Shown piece after piece: positions 43,798-53,197 of a stretch of 64,000 bases of DNA. The notes below the pieces were generated by a model that saw nothing but the letters and a program-made list of their open reading frames with translations, was not told the DNA's origin and ran no database searches. Numbering within the stretch: position 1 is the first letter of the stretch; every line of letters starts with the position of its first letter. Origin of the DNA: a virus. The DNA is taken from IMG/VR virus record IMGVR_UViG_3300024264_000015, positions 26,320 to 90,319 of that record. One strand, written 5' to 3'. The position numbers and the translations under genes are program-made.

Positions 43798-44990
43798 TTA
43801 AATGTCCTTGCTGCTGGAAAGCCCCCGAAAGGTAATACAACTCTTTTATCTGTTGTTACACTTCCATTAGTTGTACTTCCATTTTTTACCCATCCGAATC
43901 TCATTTTACACCCTGAAGTTGATTTACTACAAGCATCTCCTTTTTCCCAGAATTCTCCATATGTTGGAGTTTGACCTTTACAAGCTTGCTCAACTTTCCA
44001 TAATAATGATTTATTATAGTTTTCAGAGGAAGAAACTCCATCTGTATATACTACATAGTCATTATCTCTATCATCTAAGTAAGTATAGTATTCGGTATTA
44101 GCATTATAAGTACTATATATTCGTACTCTTTTAAAATTTGTGTTTGAATCTGTTGGAGAACCAGGACTACTAGTTCCGAAAACAGCTTGCCAATAATTAT
44201 TTACAGTTACTGAACTAGTTGTTCCATCTGCATTAAATCTTGTTGTTGTTTTAGTAGTTTTATAATAAGCATTTTTTACTACAGTACCAGAAGTATATAA
44301 TGTAAAAGTAGTTGAACTTGGTATTACATACTCATCATCTTGATTTACAAAAATTACATGGGAAACCCCATTTACATAGTAACTTCCGTCTACAGCCCAA
44401 GGACATCCACTTTGTGCTTTCTTCCATCTATCTAAGTGAGGACTTGCTCCTTGGTATTTATGAGAACATTTATCCGCATATACTTTTCTTGCTGGTATAG
44501 TTACTGTTTCAAGGTCAAAAGGAGAAACTAATTCCATTTGTACTGCTGTTTTACTTCTTGCTTTAATTCTGTCTATTATCCAAACTTGTCTTGCAAACTC
44601 TACTGGAGGATTTGAACTATTTCCAGTACCATTATCCAAATATTTTTTTAAAGTGGTTCTTCTAATTAATTTTAATCCTAGTAAACTATTGTAATTAAAA
44701 CTTCCTGTAGCAGTACTTAAAGCATTAGTTACATTTGCTATAGTTACATTAGGCCTTGCCATTGCTCCATCATTTTTTGTTTCAAAGTTTTGTGCTTCTA
44801 TCGGTATAGGAGCATATGTTCTAATTGTAGCAGGAGAATCATAATCTCTAAATTTAAGACTACTTAAATCTGACTCTACTCCGCTGCCTGAAAAGTAAGT
44901 AAACACTCCCTTAGAAACTTCTAATTCATATAAATGTATTAGTTCTGAGGCGGGGTCTAGTTTTTGAAAATCTTCTATTATATTCGACAT
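43794..44990 (-). CDS. Minor tail protein, lambda gpL-like (probable Fe-S)
   Basis: This 398-aa tail-tip protein has the gpL cysteine pattern: YADKCSHKYQG, KKAQSGCPWAVDG, then EKGDACSKSTSGCKMRFGW, which in lambda gpL supplies ligands of a 4Fe-4S cluster. The N-terminal half contains the fold segments LYELEVSKGVFTYFSGSGVE and VEFARQVWIIDRIKARS. The middle part is longer than in lambda. Start and stop overlap the M- and K-type genes by 1 and 4 bp. It forms part of the tail-tip ring that binds gpJ. Confidence 0.85.
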   Translation of the reverse strand: MSNIIEDFQKLDPASELIHLYELEVSKGVFTYFSGSGVESDLSSLKFRDYDSPATIRTYAPIPIEAQNFETKNDGAMARPNVTIANVTNALSTATGSFNYNSLLGLKLIRRTTLKKYLDNGTGNSSNPPVEFARQVWIIDRIKARSKTAVQMELVSPFDLETVTIPARKVYADKCSHKYQGASPHLDRWKKAQSGCPWAVDGSYYVNGVSHVIFVNQDDEYVIPSSTTFTLYTSGTVVKNAYYKTTKTTTRFNADGTTSSVTVNNYWQAVFGTSSPGSPTDSNTNFKRVRIYSTYNANTEYYTYLDDRDNDYVVYTDGVSSSENYNKSLLWKVEQACKGQTPTYGEFWEKGDACSKSTSGCKMRFGWVKNGSTTNGSVTTDKRVVLPFGGFPAARTFK

Positions 44991-45367
44991 TATGCTTCGT
45001 ATATTCTCCTAAATTTAGCTGACAAGCTATAAAAATCATCATAATCCCAAGTTTGGTCCCAGCTTTCGCAAACTATTTTTACTGTTTCTTCATTACCGCT
45101 CTCATTTGTGTCTGCAAAGTTAAAATCAAATGCAGTTGCTCCTTTCTTACTTTCAAAGAAAGCAACTATATCATCTATTTCATCTTTTGGTCTAGTTGCA
45201 AACTGAACACTAAACTGTTGCTCTAAATTATTTATACCATTTGCTAAGCGTTGTTCATACCCATCCCCAAATTTTTGTACATGTACTCTAGGTGTGTTAT
45301 TTCTTGTAAATCCTTTATCTGGAGCTACTGTCCCTAAACTTCCTCCTACATTAAACCCTATCGCCAT
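44990..45367 (-). CDS. Minor tail protein, lambda gpM-like
   Basis: This 125-aa protein matches the Phage_min_tail family: VQKFGDGYEQRLANGINNLE, QQFSVQFATRPKDEIDDIVA, AFDFNFADTNE, and ends DFYSLSAKFRRIYEA. In lambda gpM caps the distal end of the tail tube and joins the tip. ATG 45367 lies 1 bp after the tape-measure stop and its stop overlaps the gpL-like start, so the M-L-K-I-J order is intact. Confidence 0.9.
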   Translation of the reverse strand: MAIGFNVGGSLGTVAPDKGFTRNNTPRVHVQKFGDGYEQRLANGINNLEQQFSVQFATRPKDEIDDIVAFFESKKGATAFDFNFADTNESGNEETVKIVCESWDQTWDYDDFYSLSAKFRRIYEA

Positions 45368-45368
45368 A

Positions 45369-48300
45369 TTATGCTCCTAGTAATCCGCCTGGTCTTTGTT
45401 GTTTTTCTATTTCAGCTAGTACTGCCATATTAATTGCACTTGCCATTTGTTCTGCACCTTCTGCTTCCATTTTTGTAGTTGTTCCACTTTCTGCTATATT
45501 TACACTAATATTTGTATTATTGGTAGAGTTTGCTCCTCTTCCTAGGTCTACAGGGATGCTTTTATTATCGGGCAAGGGTACTACTGCTTCATTTTGTTTT
45601 CCTTCTCCTACAAGATAGGTAGGTTGAGTTGCAACTCCACCTTTTGCATATCTTGTTATACCGCCTTTTGCTAATCCAATAACTCCACCTCTTTCTAATC
45701 CGAAGAAGCTACCTATTGTAGACATAAGGCCTCCGCCTCCACCTCCGCCAAAGAGTCCTGAGAACATTCCTCCAAGTTTATCAAATAGTCCACTAAACAT
45801 ATTTGTAAACATGTCCTTGAACCCACCATCTGCAAGGGCATCTAATGCTTCATCTGCGCTTCCTGTTCCTGTACTAGTACTTCCATATCCATCTTTGCTA
45901 AGTAACTGACCTTTAAATAAACTTGCCAAATCACCTTTTTCGTCTAATCCACCAGTGGATATTCCCATAGAATGTCCAAAAGCATTTGAATGTGCTTGTA
46001 ATACTTCTGATAGTTGGGTAACGTGGTCAGTATGTACTTTTTGTATAGCCTCTGCTTCTGGAGTTAGTTTTACACTTTCTGGTCCCATACCTAGCATTTT
46101 TTTAAATCCTCCAGTTATAGGATTCATAATCATATCTGACATAGAACTCGTTGCAACTTTTTTCAGCTTTTCAGCCATTCCTCTGAGAGCCTCTCCACCA
46201 CTTCCACCTTCAAGTATTGATTGAAGAGCATCTCCTCCTGCAGCATCAAAAGTCTCTATTGTAGCTTTTCTAATTTGATGAAATCTATCTAATTGATTTC
46301 CAAGAACTTCTAGTTGTGCGTCCATTACTTCTTTCTGAGTCATAAGTTCTTGAGTTGTTAAATCATGTACAATTTTTGTATCTTTTTGCATGCCGTTTGT
46401 TTCTACACTTCTATCTAAAATTTTTCCTTGTAAAATTAAGTGGTCGGCTTGTAGTGCTTTTATTTTTACATCTATTGCAAGTCTTTTACTGTGTCTATCG
46501 CTTAATTGATTTATAAGTAGTAATTCTGCATTTTGTAAATTTTTTCTTGCTTTTTGCATTAAAACAGCTCTATTTAACTCATCGTTAATGGCTAATAAAT
46601 GGTCTCTTTCGTCTAATAATAATTTTGCTTGCTCTTTTGATATGTTTAATTTATGCATCATCTTAAAGATGGCTGCGCTGTCTATTGTTAAGTTAAATCC
46701 TTTTTCTTTTGCTAAATCTTGTTCTTCTTGTGTTAACTGGTTTGAGATTATCTTCTCAATATCCATACCCTTCTTCTTGCCTTCTTGTATTTTTCTCTGT
46801 GCTGTGTCATACTGATTAAATACTTGTGATAAATTTGCTGACATTGTTGCAAAAGCGGTAGGCTTAGGCATACTTAGTTTTATAGCTTCCATTAGATTGT
46901 CTAAAGGTTCTGACATATCTGATAAAGAAACAATAGCAGTTTTTGCCGCCTCTGTTCCTGCATCAATACTACTAAAGAAAGAATTAAAGATGCCGGTAGC
47001 ATTTACTACTGTTTTGCCTCCTTCCTCGGTTACGTCAAAAAAGTCTCTTGAATCTACTTTTAACATTCTAAAATGTTCTCTTATATTCTCTAAACTTTGA
47101 GAATACTCTGTAGTATCTGAAGTCGTTGACCCCATAGAAGTAAGTTCCTTCATTATTTCATTGGTTCTATTTTCAATAAACTCTTTAGTAAGATACCCAC
47201 TCATCTCTCCGTCGCTGTCTGTCTTCTCACTGGAAGCGTTCATAAATGCTAGGAATGCGGCCTGTACTTCATCTCCGCCACCTGCAGCCATGCCCATTTG
47301 AGAAGCTCTAATCATTTCCATAACTGCCAAAGGTACTGAAGCTTTTTTTGTTTTCTTTCCACCATCTACTATACTTGATTCTACTGTTTCTACTAAATTA
47401 CTGCCCATGTCTTTTATATCTGCAGTTTTTAGAATATTGGCTAAATGGTCGACTGCTTTTGCCATTTGCATCATAGGTTCTACGCCTTCTCTAATAGAAT
47501 CTCCTATGGCTTTTAATTTTCCTACCTCAAATCCTACAATAGCGTTGTTTAATTCGCCTGCTGCTGTCTCAGAATCTTCTAATTTATCTTTTAAGTCTTG
47601 TACAGCTTCTTTTGCTTTTGCTACCCCAGGTAGCATATCATAGAACATAGTAGCAATTGACAAGAACATAAATACACTAAATGCGGAATTTATTATTCCA
47701 CCTAAAGCTGCAAATGCAGGTCCTGCTTTCATAGCTCCTTGAGCTAATTTAGCCATTGCACTTTGTCCTAGTAATTTAACTCTAATTAAACTTTTTTCTG
47801 CTTGTAGAAGTCCTGAAGATAGTCCTAAACCTACTTTTTTTCCTGTAACATTCGACATTGCAACAATTTTTTTGTAAGCAGCGTCTTGAATTGCAATTTG
47901 CCTTTGCATACTCTTACCAGTAGCTTTTTCTTGTTTTTTTAATGCGTTAATGTGTGCTGTTATTGACCTTTTTTGGTTAGCAGCAGATTTATCAAAAAAT
48001 TCTTCTTCAGACATTCGTCGTCTCTTTAAAGAAGCTTTAAAAGCTTTTGAAACTGTTGATGTAGTTTTATTCTGTTCCAGTCCTAATTTTTTATATTTTT
48101 TACTATTACCGTCTAATTGTGTATTTAATTCTGTGATTCTTGTTTTTGAACTATTAACCCAATTTTGTGTCGCTGCTCCTACTCCTTTTAGTCCTGGCAT
48201 GATATCATTTGTTAATCTTAAAGCAAAAATAGTTAAAACTCCAAATAATATGGGTTTATTTCTGTCTAAGAAGGATATAAAAGTGTTGATTGCGGGAAGA

Positions 48301-49112
48301 ATTGTCCCTGAAATTGCTATTCCAATATCTCCTAAAGATGTTGTGAATGCGGTGATTTGATTCGTTAAACTATTAGCATCGTCTCCAATATCTCCAAAAT
48401 TACTTTCTAGCTGTTTGTTAACTTCGTTATACACAGCAGCTCTTCTTTGAGCAATAGTAAGTTTGTCTGCACTTGCGCCTATACTTGCAGCATAGTTTCT
48501 TGTTGCAATATCTAGTCTTAAAATGATACCTAATTCATCGAGTAGTTCGGGTTCGGCTTTTGTCACACCACGAATCAATCTGTTAAATGAGTCTGTCATA
48601 TCTCGACCTAATGCAACCGAAGCTCGTTTTGCTCCTTCCGCTAGTCCTTCAATTTGGTCTGCACTAAAACCTGCTGCTGTTGCTATAGCTGTTTGTTGTG
48701 CTGCTGTTTGAAAGTCAAGTAATCCATTAGTTGCTTCTCTAACTCTGTTTGTTATAGTAAGCAAAGATGTACCAGTAACTTTTGTAAGCGTTTCAAATCC
48801 TTTAATTTGTTGTTGAATATTTTGTGCGTTTTCTAGCGCTCTGAAAGCAGCTGTTACAGCAAAGACTGTTGATGCAAGAATCGCGTAGGACTGCACGAGG
48901 CCGCCAGTACCTTGCTGTAAACGTGAAAATGATTTTGACGCAGATTCTGTACGTCCTGACATAGATTGTAAATTTCTACGAGTATCGCCCGCAGACCTAC
49001 CTACACCAGCTATGTCTTTACTTGCTGATTTGGCTCTTCTTCCTACCTGTTTTAGAGTACCGTCATCGGTGACCTCAAAACTTATAATTGCGCCTTTTTT
49101 CTTTCTTGCCAT
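45369..49112 (-). CDS. Tape measure protein, 1247 aa
   Basis: This long protein sets tail length. The N-terminal region has a helical head and a hydrophobic segment (SYAILASTVFAVTAAFRALE) near residue 75, with others near 300 (KPILFGVLTIFALRL) and 480 (GIINSAFSVFMFLSIATMFY). Long coiled coils fill the middle. The C-terminus has a Gly-rich linker (GMFSGLFGGGGGGGLMS) and the frequent phage ending GLAKGGITRYAKGGVATQPT, VGEGKQNEAVVPLPDNKSIP. At about 1.5 angstrom per residue a tail near 190 nm is expected. It follows the G/GT chaperone genes. Confidence 0.93.
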   Translation of the reverse strand: MARKKKGAIISFEVTDDGTLKQVGRRAKSASKDIAGVGRSAGDTRRNLQSMSGRTESASKSFSRLQQGTGGLVQSYAILASTVFAVTAAFRALENAQNIQQQIKGFETLTKVTGTSLLTITNRVREATNGLLDFQTAAQQTAIATAAGFSADQIEGLAEGAKRASVALGRDMTDSFNRLIRGVTKAEPELLDELGIILRLDIATRNYAASIGASADKLTIAQRRAAVYNEVNKQLESNFGDIGDDANSLTNQITAFTTSLGDIGIAISGTILPAINTFISFLDRNKPILFGVLTIFALRLTNDIMPGLKGVGAATQNWVNSSKTRITELNTQLDGNSKKYKKLGLEQNKTTSTVSKAFKASLKRRRMSEEEFFDKSAANQKRSITAHINALKKQEKATGKSMQRQIAIQDAAYKKIVAMSNVTGKKVGLGLSSGLLQAEKSLIRVKLLGQSAMAKLAQGAMKAGPAFAALGGIINSAFSVFMFLSIATMFYDMLPGVAKAKEAVQDLKDKLEDSETAAGELNNAIVGFEVGKLKAIGDSIREGVEPMMQMAKAVDHLANILKTADIKDMGSNLVETVESSIVDGGKKTKKASVPLAVMEMIRASQMGMAAGGGDEVQAAFLAFMNASSEKTDSDGEMSGYLTKEFIENRTNEIMKELTSMGSTTSDTTEYSQSLENIREHFRMLKVDSRDFFDVTEEGGKTVVNATGIFNSFFSSIDAGTEAAKTAIVSLSDMSEPLDNLMEAIKLSMPKPTAFATMSANLSQVFNQYDTAQRKIQEGKKKGMDIEKIISNQLTQEEQDLAKEKGFNLTIDSAAIFKMMHKLNISKEQAKLLLDERDHLLAINDELNRAVLMQKARKNLQNAELLLINQLSDRHSKRLAIDVKIKALQADHLILQGKILDRSVETNGMQKDTKIVHDLTTQELMTQKEVMDAQLEVLGNQLDRFHQIRKATIETFDAAGGDALQSILEGGSGGEALRGMAEKLKKVATSSMSDMIMNPITGGFKKMLGMGPESVKLTPEAEAIQKVHTDHVTQLSEVLQAHSNAFGHSMGISTGGLDEKGDLASLFKGQLLSKDGYGSTSTGTGSADEALDALADGGFKDMFTNMFSGLFDKLGGMFSGLFGGGGGGGLMSTIGSFFGLERGGVIGLAKGGITRYAKGGVATQPTYLVGEGKQNEAVVPLPDNKSIPVDLGRGANSTNNTNISVNIAESGTTTKMEAEGAEQMASAINMAVLAEIEKQQRPGGLLGA

Positions 49113-49114
49113 TC

Positions 49115-49938
49115 TTACCTTTTCATTTTAGCTTTACGCTCTTCAGCTTGTCTTTTAGCTTTAATATTTTTATTAATTTTTTCTGAATTAAAATATTCAA
49201 TATGTTTCAAGAAGTACAAAGATTGCTTTGCATCTTCTATGTTAAATATGTTTATGTAAGTTTCTAAGGCTGAGTAGTCTTTTCCGAGGTAGTAGCCATT
49301 CATGCCATCCCATTTATCAGATAAAAAGTCATGAAGCATAAATGCTTCTTGGACTTCCAATGGAAAAATAGCACGTTCTACAGGCATTTTGTCTAAATCA
49401 GGCTCTTCTCCTAACTGTTCACATACTGCTAGATATTTATCTACATCTATTCCTGTATCTTTATAGCTTTTTTCAAATAAAGCAAGTATATATTCTACTT
49501 GCTTTGCGTAAAATTTTCCAAAGCGCCTACAGTATCAGTTACCCATTGGTCGAAATCACCTGAGTTTTTCATTAATAACTCTGCGTTTTCTACCGTGTAG
49601 CCGAGTTCTGACTCTAAGTCTTGTCCGCTTACATCTACCAATAGAAACTCTTCTAAGTATTTGTATTTTAGACCTGTCCATCCTTTTATAATTGAACTAA
49701 CGTACTCTATTAAAAACAGGTCTTCGTCGAGTGAATCTTCAAAAGCTCTTGTCTTTTTATTAAACTTTTGTTTCATGCATCTGTTTCTAAGTTTAACTAA
49801 TTCTTCTCTGCTTAAATATGTTAGGTCAACTGAAAAGCCATCATAACCGGGATAATCAATTGAAACTGTTTTACTAGGAGTTAATAAACTCTTTAGTGAA
49901 ACGGGTTGTACTTTTTTTACTTCTTTCTGTTCTGTCAT
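49115..49938 (-). CDS. Tail assembly chaperone GT fusion (via -1 frameshift)
   Basis: A -1 frameshift near the end of gene G joins it to the downstream T frame. The sequence at 49510-49516 (minus strand) is A AAT TTT, the canonical X XXY YYZ slippery heptamer with G-frame codons GAA AAT TTT ACG. After slipping, translation continues YAKQVEYILALFEKSYKDTG, DVDKYLAVCEQLGEEP, then KMPVERAIFPLEVQEAFMLH. The T part has the short helical fold of gpT-like chaperones and ends KAKRQAEERKAKMKR. The order G, GT, tape measure is as in lambda, where the ratio of the two products controls tail assembly. Only the T-frame tail from 49387 has an ATG of its own. Confidence 0.88.
49495..49938 (-). CDS. Tail assembly chaperone G
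   Basis: This 147-aa protein is the unshifted product of the G/GT region. It begins EQKEVKKVQPVSLKSLLTPS and contains DYPGYDGFSVDLTYLSREEL and RNRCMKQKFNKKTRAFEDS; the C-terminus is WVTDTVGALENFTQSK. It has the size and charge of gpG-like chaperones, which bind the tape measure and prevent its aggregation. The TAG stop lies 15 bp after the slippery site, so about the last 4 residues differ from the GT form. Confidence 0.85.
   Translation of the reverse strand: MTEQKEVKKVQPVSLKSLLTPSKTVSIDYPGYDGFSVDLTYLSREELVKLRNRCMKQKFNKKTRAFEDSLDEDLFLIEYVSSIIKGWTGLKYKYLEEFLLVDVSGQDLESELGYTVENAELLMKNSGDFDQWVTDTVGALENFTQSK
49510..49516 (-). promoter_or_regulatory. Programmed -1 frameshift slippery site (A AAT TTT)
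   Basis: The heptamer AAATTTT is read in the G frame as A-AAT-TTT. Slipping back one base re-pairs the tRNAs on AAA and TTT and moves into the T frame, open to 49115. The G stop follows 15 nt downstream. Downstream RNA structure was not assessed. Confidence 0.88.
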
Positions 49939-49984
49939 TTTTTTGTCCTAAAAAGTGGGAGGGAATGACCCCTCCCGAGTTTTA

Positions 49985-51211
49985 TTATGCTACTTTGTAT
50001 GTTACTTTAACTTCATCAGTTGCACTTGCTGCTGTTGCTGATGATAAATCGGTAGCTAAGCCATGGAAGGCTACGTCTACAGATACTACATCTTCAAAAC
50101 TGTGAGAGGGTAACTCTAAGTGTGCTTTTGGCACATCAACTACTACTCTAGGAGTAGCTGCTGTTTGTCCACCGATTGAGAAAACTAAATCAAAAGCGTT
50201 AGTAATAACTCCTCTTGATTCTTGAAGTTTCTCAAATAAGTCTAGAGAGCTATTAGCGTCTGAATTTAGATAACAAGTAAAGTTACCTGAGACACTTCTA
50301 GTTCCTGTTATATGACCTATTGGTAGATTTACTGTACCTAGCGTTTCTGGTGTTAAATATGTGAGATTGTTCTCAATTGTTATATTTCCACCTGTTAAGG
50401 TTATACCATAAGCTTGGTCACTTGAGCCTAAAGCTCCTAGTGTACCTGTAGATGCCGAAGCATCATAAGTTATAGATAAATCTGTTAATTTATTTCTGAT
50501 AAAGTTAGTTGTTGAACTAACTCCTTCAGCAATTAGTCCTTTTGGTGCTGCCGCATTTGAAGTAGTTAAATCTAAATCTGCTACTTCTTCTATTGACTTA
50601 CCATTTCCAGACCATGCAATCTGAGCAATACCTTCTATATCAAAATCAATTGATGCAGAACCTACTGAACAATCTGCTAGTTTGTAAATAGTAACACCTT
50701 CTGTACCTGTTTCGTAATTGCCTCCTGTGTCTTTTGAAGCTCCTAGTACGAAGAACATATTAAATGTTCCTACTTGTACGTTATTGGAATTTGCAAAATC
50801 AAAAGCTAGTCCGCCGGTACCTGTTCCTGCTGTGAAGTCTCCTCCACATGCTTTGTCATAGTCTTTTGCAGTCAAAGCTGCCCATAGTGGGCCTTCTACT
50901 GCAAAATGAGCTAATGCTGCGGAGTGTTCTCCACTAGTATAAGCTGCTGCACTACCTGACTTTGTAGGTCTCATATAAGTACTAAAGCTCCATTCTGCAG
51001 GCGCGAAAGAGTCAGTAAACATTGCTCTGCCTCTCTTGCTGTATCCTGCTGAAGTTGCTGCTTCGCTTAATGTTACCTCTGAAGTATTTGTGCCTTGGCT
51101 AAAAGAAAACCCATCTAATACAGGTATCTCATACAGAGCTGTATTTGCTGTAGTGCTATCCTCTGACCATTCCATAAATACTTTGGTATCTCTACTAAAG
51201 AAAAATGCCAT
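49985..51211 (-). CDS. Major tail tube protein
   Basis: This 408-aa protein is in the tube position between tail terminator and chaperone G. It starts FFFSRDTKVFMEWSEDST and continues LYEIPVLDGFSFSQGTNTSE and SYKRG-type strands (YSKRGRAMFTDSFAPAEWSF), which fit the phage tail tube fold (IPVLDGxSFSQ is a recurrent tube-protein start). A longer C-terminal part with Ig-like strands (RSVSGNFTCYLNS, PRVVVDVPKAHLELP) may be exposed. It forms hexameric rings around the tape measure. Larger than lambda gpV (246 aa). Confidence 0.85.
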   Translation of the reverse strand: MAFFFSRDTKVFMEWSEDSTTANTALYEIPVLDGFSFSQGTNTSEVTLSEAATSAGYSKRGRAMFTDSFAPAEWSFSTYMRPTKSGSAAAYTSGEHSAALAHFAVEGPLWAALTAKDYDKACGGDFTAGTGTGGLAFDFANSNNVQVGTFNMFFVLGASKDTGGNYETGTEGVTIYKLADCSVGSASIDFDIEGIAQIAWSGNGKSIEEVADLDLTTSNAAAPKGLIAEGVSSTTNFIRNKLTDLSITYDASASTGTLGALGSSDQAYGITLTGGNITIENNLTYLTPETLGTVNLPIGHITGTRSVSGNFTCYLNSDANSSLDLFEKLQESRGVITNAFDLVFSIGGQTAATPRVVVDVPKAHLELPSHSFEDVVSVDVAFHGLATDLSSATAASATDEVKVTYKVA

Positions 51212-51224
51212 TCTTTTCTCCTAA

Positions 51225-51686
51225 TTAATATCGAATCTCTAAGGTGATTTCTCCTACACCTAGAGGTTCCAATACGCCTTCATCTGTATCTACAGTACCA
51301 ATTGTTGTTTGTACTGTATTATGAGATGTTCCTGTTGAATCATAGTATGTTAGTGGGTCGTTATCCTCTATTACCGTTTCAACGTCTTCTAACAATTCTT
51401 CGAGTGCTTCGATAACATCACTGTCATCTGAAACATAACATCGAACTGTTATTCTTAAAAATCTAAATCTGAAACCACCGCCATCATATTCGCGTGTTTC
51501 AGTACCTGCTCCGACATGTATTGTTGGGAATTCATTTACTTCATCCCAAAACTTAAGTCGTCTTTCTACCTTTGCAACTGAAGTTCTAAAAGGTGCGCTA
51601 CCATTTATTCCTTCTAGTTTTAAAGCTAGGGCTTCAACAATGGCTCTGCGACGCGTGGTATGTTTCCTTGCTAGTGCTGTTTCCAT
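51225..51686 (-). CDS. Tail terminator protein
   Basis: This 153-aa protein has the tail-terminator layout: TTRRRAIVEALALKLEGING, ERRLKFWDEVNEFPTIHVGA, RFRFLRITVRCYVSDDSDVI, EDVETVIEDNDPLTYYDS, and VLEPLGVGEITLEIRY. The FPTIHV and LGVGEITLEIRY strands match the gpU/DUF3168-like group. It forms the ring that ends the tail tube at the head side. It overlaps the neck gene by 1 bp and is followed by the tube protein after 13 bp. Confidence 0.8.
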   Translation of the reverse strand: METALARKHTTRRRAIVEALALKLEGINGSAPFRTSVAKVERRLKFWDEVNEFPTIHVGAGTETREYDGGGFRFRFLRITVRCYVSDDSDVIEALEELLEDVETVIEDNDPLTYYDSTGTSHNTVQTTIGTVDTDEGVLEPLGVGEITLEIRY

Positions 51687-53197
51687 TATTGTATATTTAT
51701 CCCAAATCTTGCTCCGATTAAACCTGAAGCTACTTGTCTAATTGACTTTCTAATTAATTTTTCAGGGTTTCTTTGAGTAGTATACATTTTTCCTCCTGGA
51801 GCAAATGTTTCATAAGGATTATTCATATAAGTTGCTTCAATTATTGTATTTCCACCTCTTGGTCCTTGTGTTACATTATCAACTCTTACTGAGTTTGCTA
51901 ATCTACCTGTTCTAAAATTTAGTGCAGGGCTCCCCATATTTTGTGCTACTGTTTGAGGTAATATTTCATTTAATAAACTTCTTAAGGCCATTGGATTCGT
52001 TCCTGCTTTCTTTTCAACATGACCCATACCTCTGCCATACCCTGAAGTCTTTTTAACAGCTTTTTTTCCTGTGCGTTTTGTTGTTATGCTACCTTGTTTG
52101 CTACTAATTTTTGCTTTTTGACTTCTTTTAATTCTTTTTGCATCACTTAGCATTTTTCTATTAACTTTAAGTCTCATATCAGGATTTATCTTATGTGGAA
52201 ATCCTAAAAGTTTTTCTATTACTATCTTTCCTGCCGCTGCTGTTAGATGTTGCTTAGGACTTGGAGAAGTTTTCATTTCCTCATCTGTAAGCTGATTACT
52301 TAGTGTTTTAATAACTGAGCTTTCATACTTATTTATAAACTTTTGAAGTTCTTTACTATCGTAATCCTTCATTGTAGCGTTTTTATTAGCAGGGTCAAAA
52401 GTTATCTGAACTTTAAGATTTTTTCTCATATCTTCTACTGACATATCAAGATATTGTTCTAATCCTACTTCTGTTAAAAATGCTTTGCTATACTCTTGGT
52501 AAACCTTGTCATATAGCTCATTTATATTATGTCCTGCACTTATAGCTTGTGTAAAATCTTTTTCTTCTAGTGAATCATGTCTAGTAGATGCATTTCCTTT
52601 CATCTTTTCTGCACCACCAAAAGCCGCTACTGTTGTTCTATTACTTTTTGTTCCATGTAAAGCACTTAATCTGATTCCTTGTCTACCTTTTTTCGTATCT
52701 GCTTTATAGCCCTCTTGCATTTGTGAACCAGTTAAACCACTTCCTATTAAGTCATTTATATCATTTCTAACGTGATTTAAAACAGTTCCTTGCATAGCTC
52801 CCATTGCCGCTTGGTTAGTAGTAAATGCACTCTTTGCGCCTGATTTTAAAGTATGTTTGTTACCATATCCCTCCATAGGGAACTTAATTAGTAAAGTATT
52901 ATTACTAGTTTGATAACTTAATTTTCTAGCTGTTTTACCACCTGCTAATTTTTTATACTCTATATGGTGAGCATCACGTGTAAAATGGCCTCTTACATTA
53001 GATGTTATTATACGAGCTAAATCTCTATCAGGTACTGTTAAACTATTATCTTTTAGTACTCTTCTACAAACTTCTTTTATATTCTTTTCTACATCGTTTA
53101 AATTTATTGTAAATTCGTGTCTATACCCTTGGTTTATTGCTTCTCTATCTGCTGCTCTAATTGCTTTAACAATTTCATCTTTTACTAATTGTATCAT
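51686..53197 (-). CDS. Neck protein with HK97 gp10-like C-terminus (503 aa)
   Basis: The C-terminal 120 residues resemble HK97 gp10-type head-tail proteins: ALNFRTGRLANSVRVDNVTQ, IIEATYMNNPYETFAPGGKM, RKSIRQVASGLIG. The N-terminal 350 residues are long and unusual, rich in Lys/Asn, with no recognised domain (REAINQGYRHEFTINLNDVE, RHDSLEEKDFTQAISAGHNI). The size is more than three times the usual gp10, so this looks like a fusion of an extra domain to the neck protein. It lies between the gp6-like connector and the tail terminator, the expected neck order, with 1-bp overlaps on both sides. Confidence 0.7.
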   Translation of the reverse strand: MIQLVKDEIVKAIRAADREAINQGYRHEFTINLNDVEKNIKEVCRRVLKDNSLTVPDRDLARIITSNVRGHFTRDAHHIEYKKLAGGKTARKLSYQTSNNTLLIKFPMEGYGNKHTLKSGAKSAFTTNQAAMGAMQGTVLNHVRNDINDLIGSGLTGSQMQEGYKADTKKGRQGIRLSALHGTKSNRTTVAAFGGAEKMKGNASTRHDSLEEKDFTQAISAGHNINELYDKVYQEYSKAFLTEVGLEQYLDMSVEDMRKNLKVQITFDPANKNATMKDYDSKELQKFINKYESSVIKTLSNQLTDEEMKTSPSPKQHLTAAAGKIVIEKLLGFPHKINPDMRLKVNRKMLSDAKRIKRSQKAKISSKQGSITTKRTGKKAVKKTSGYGRGMGHVEKKAGTNPMALRSLLNEILPQTVAQNMGSPALNFRTGRLANSVRVDNVTQGPRGGNTIIEATYMNNPYETFAPGGKMYTTQRNPEKLIRKSIRQVASGLIGARFGINIQ

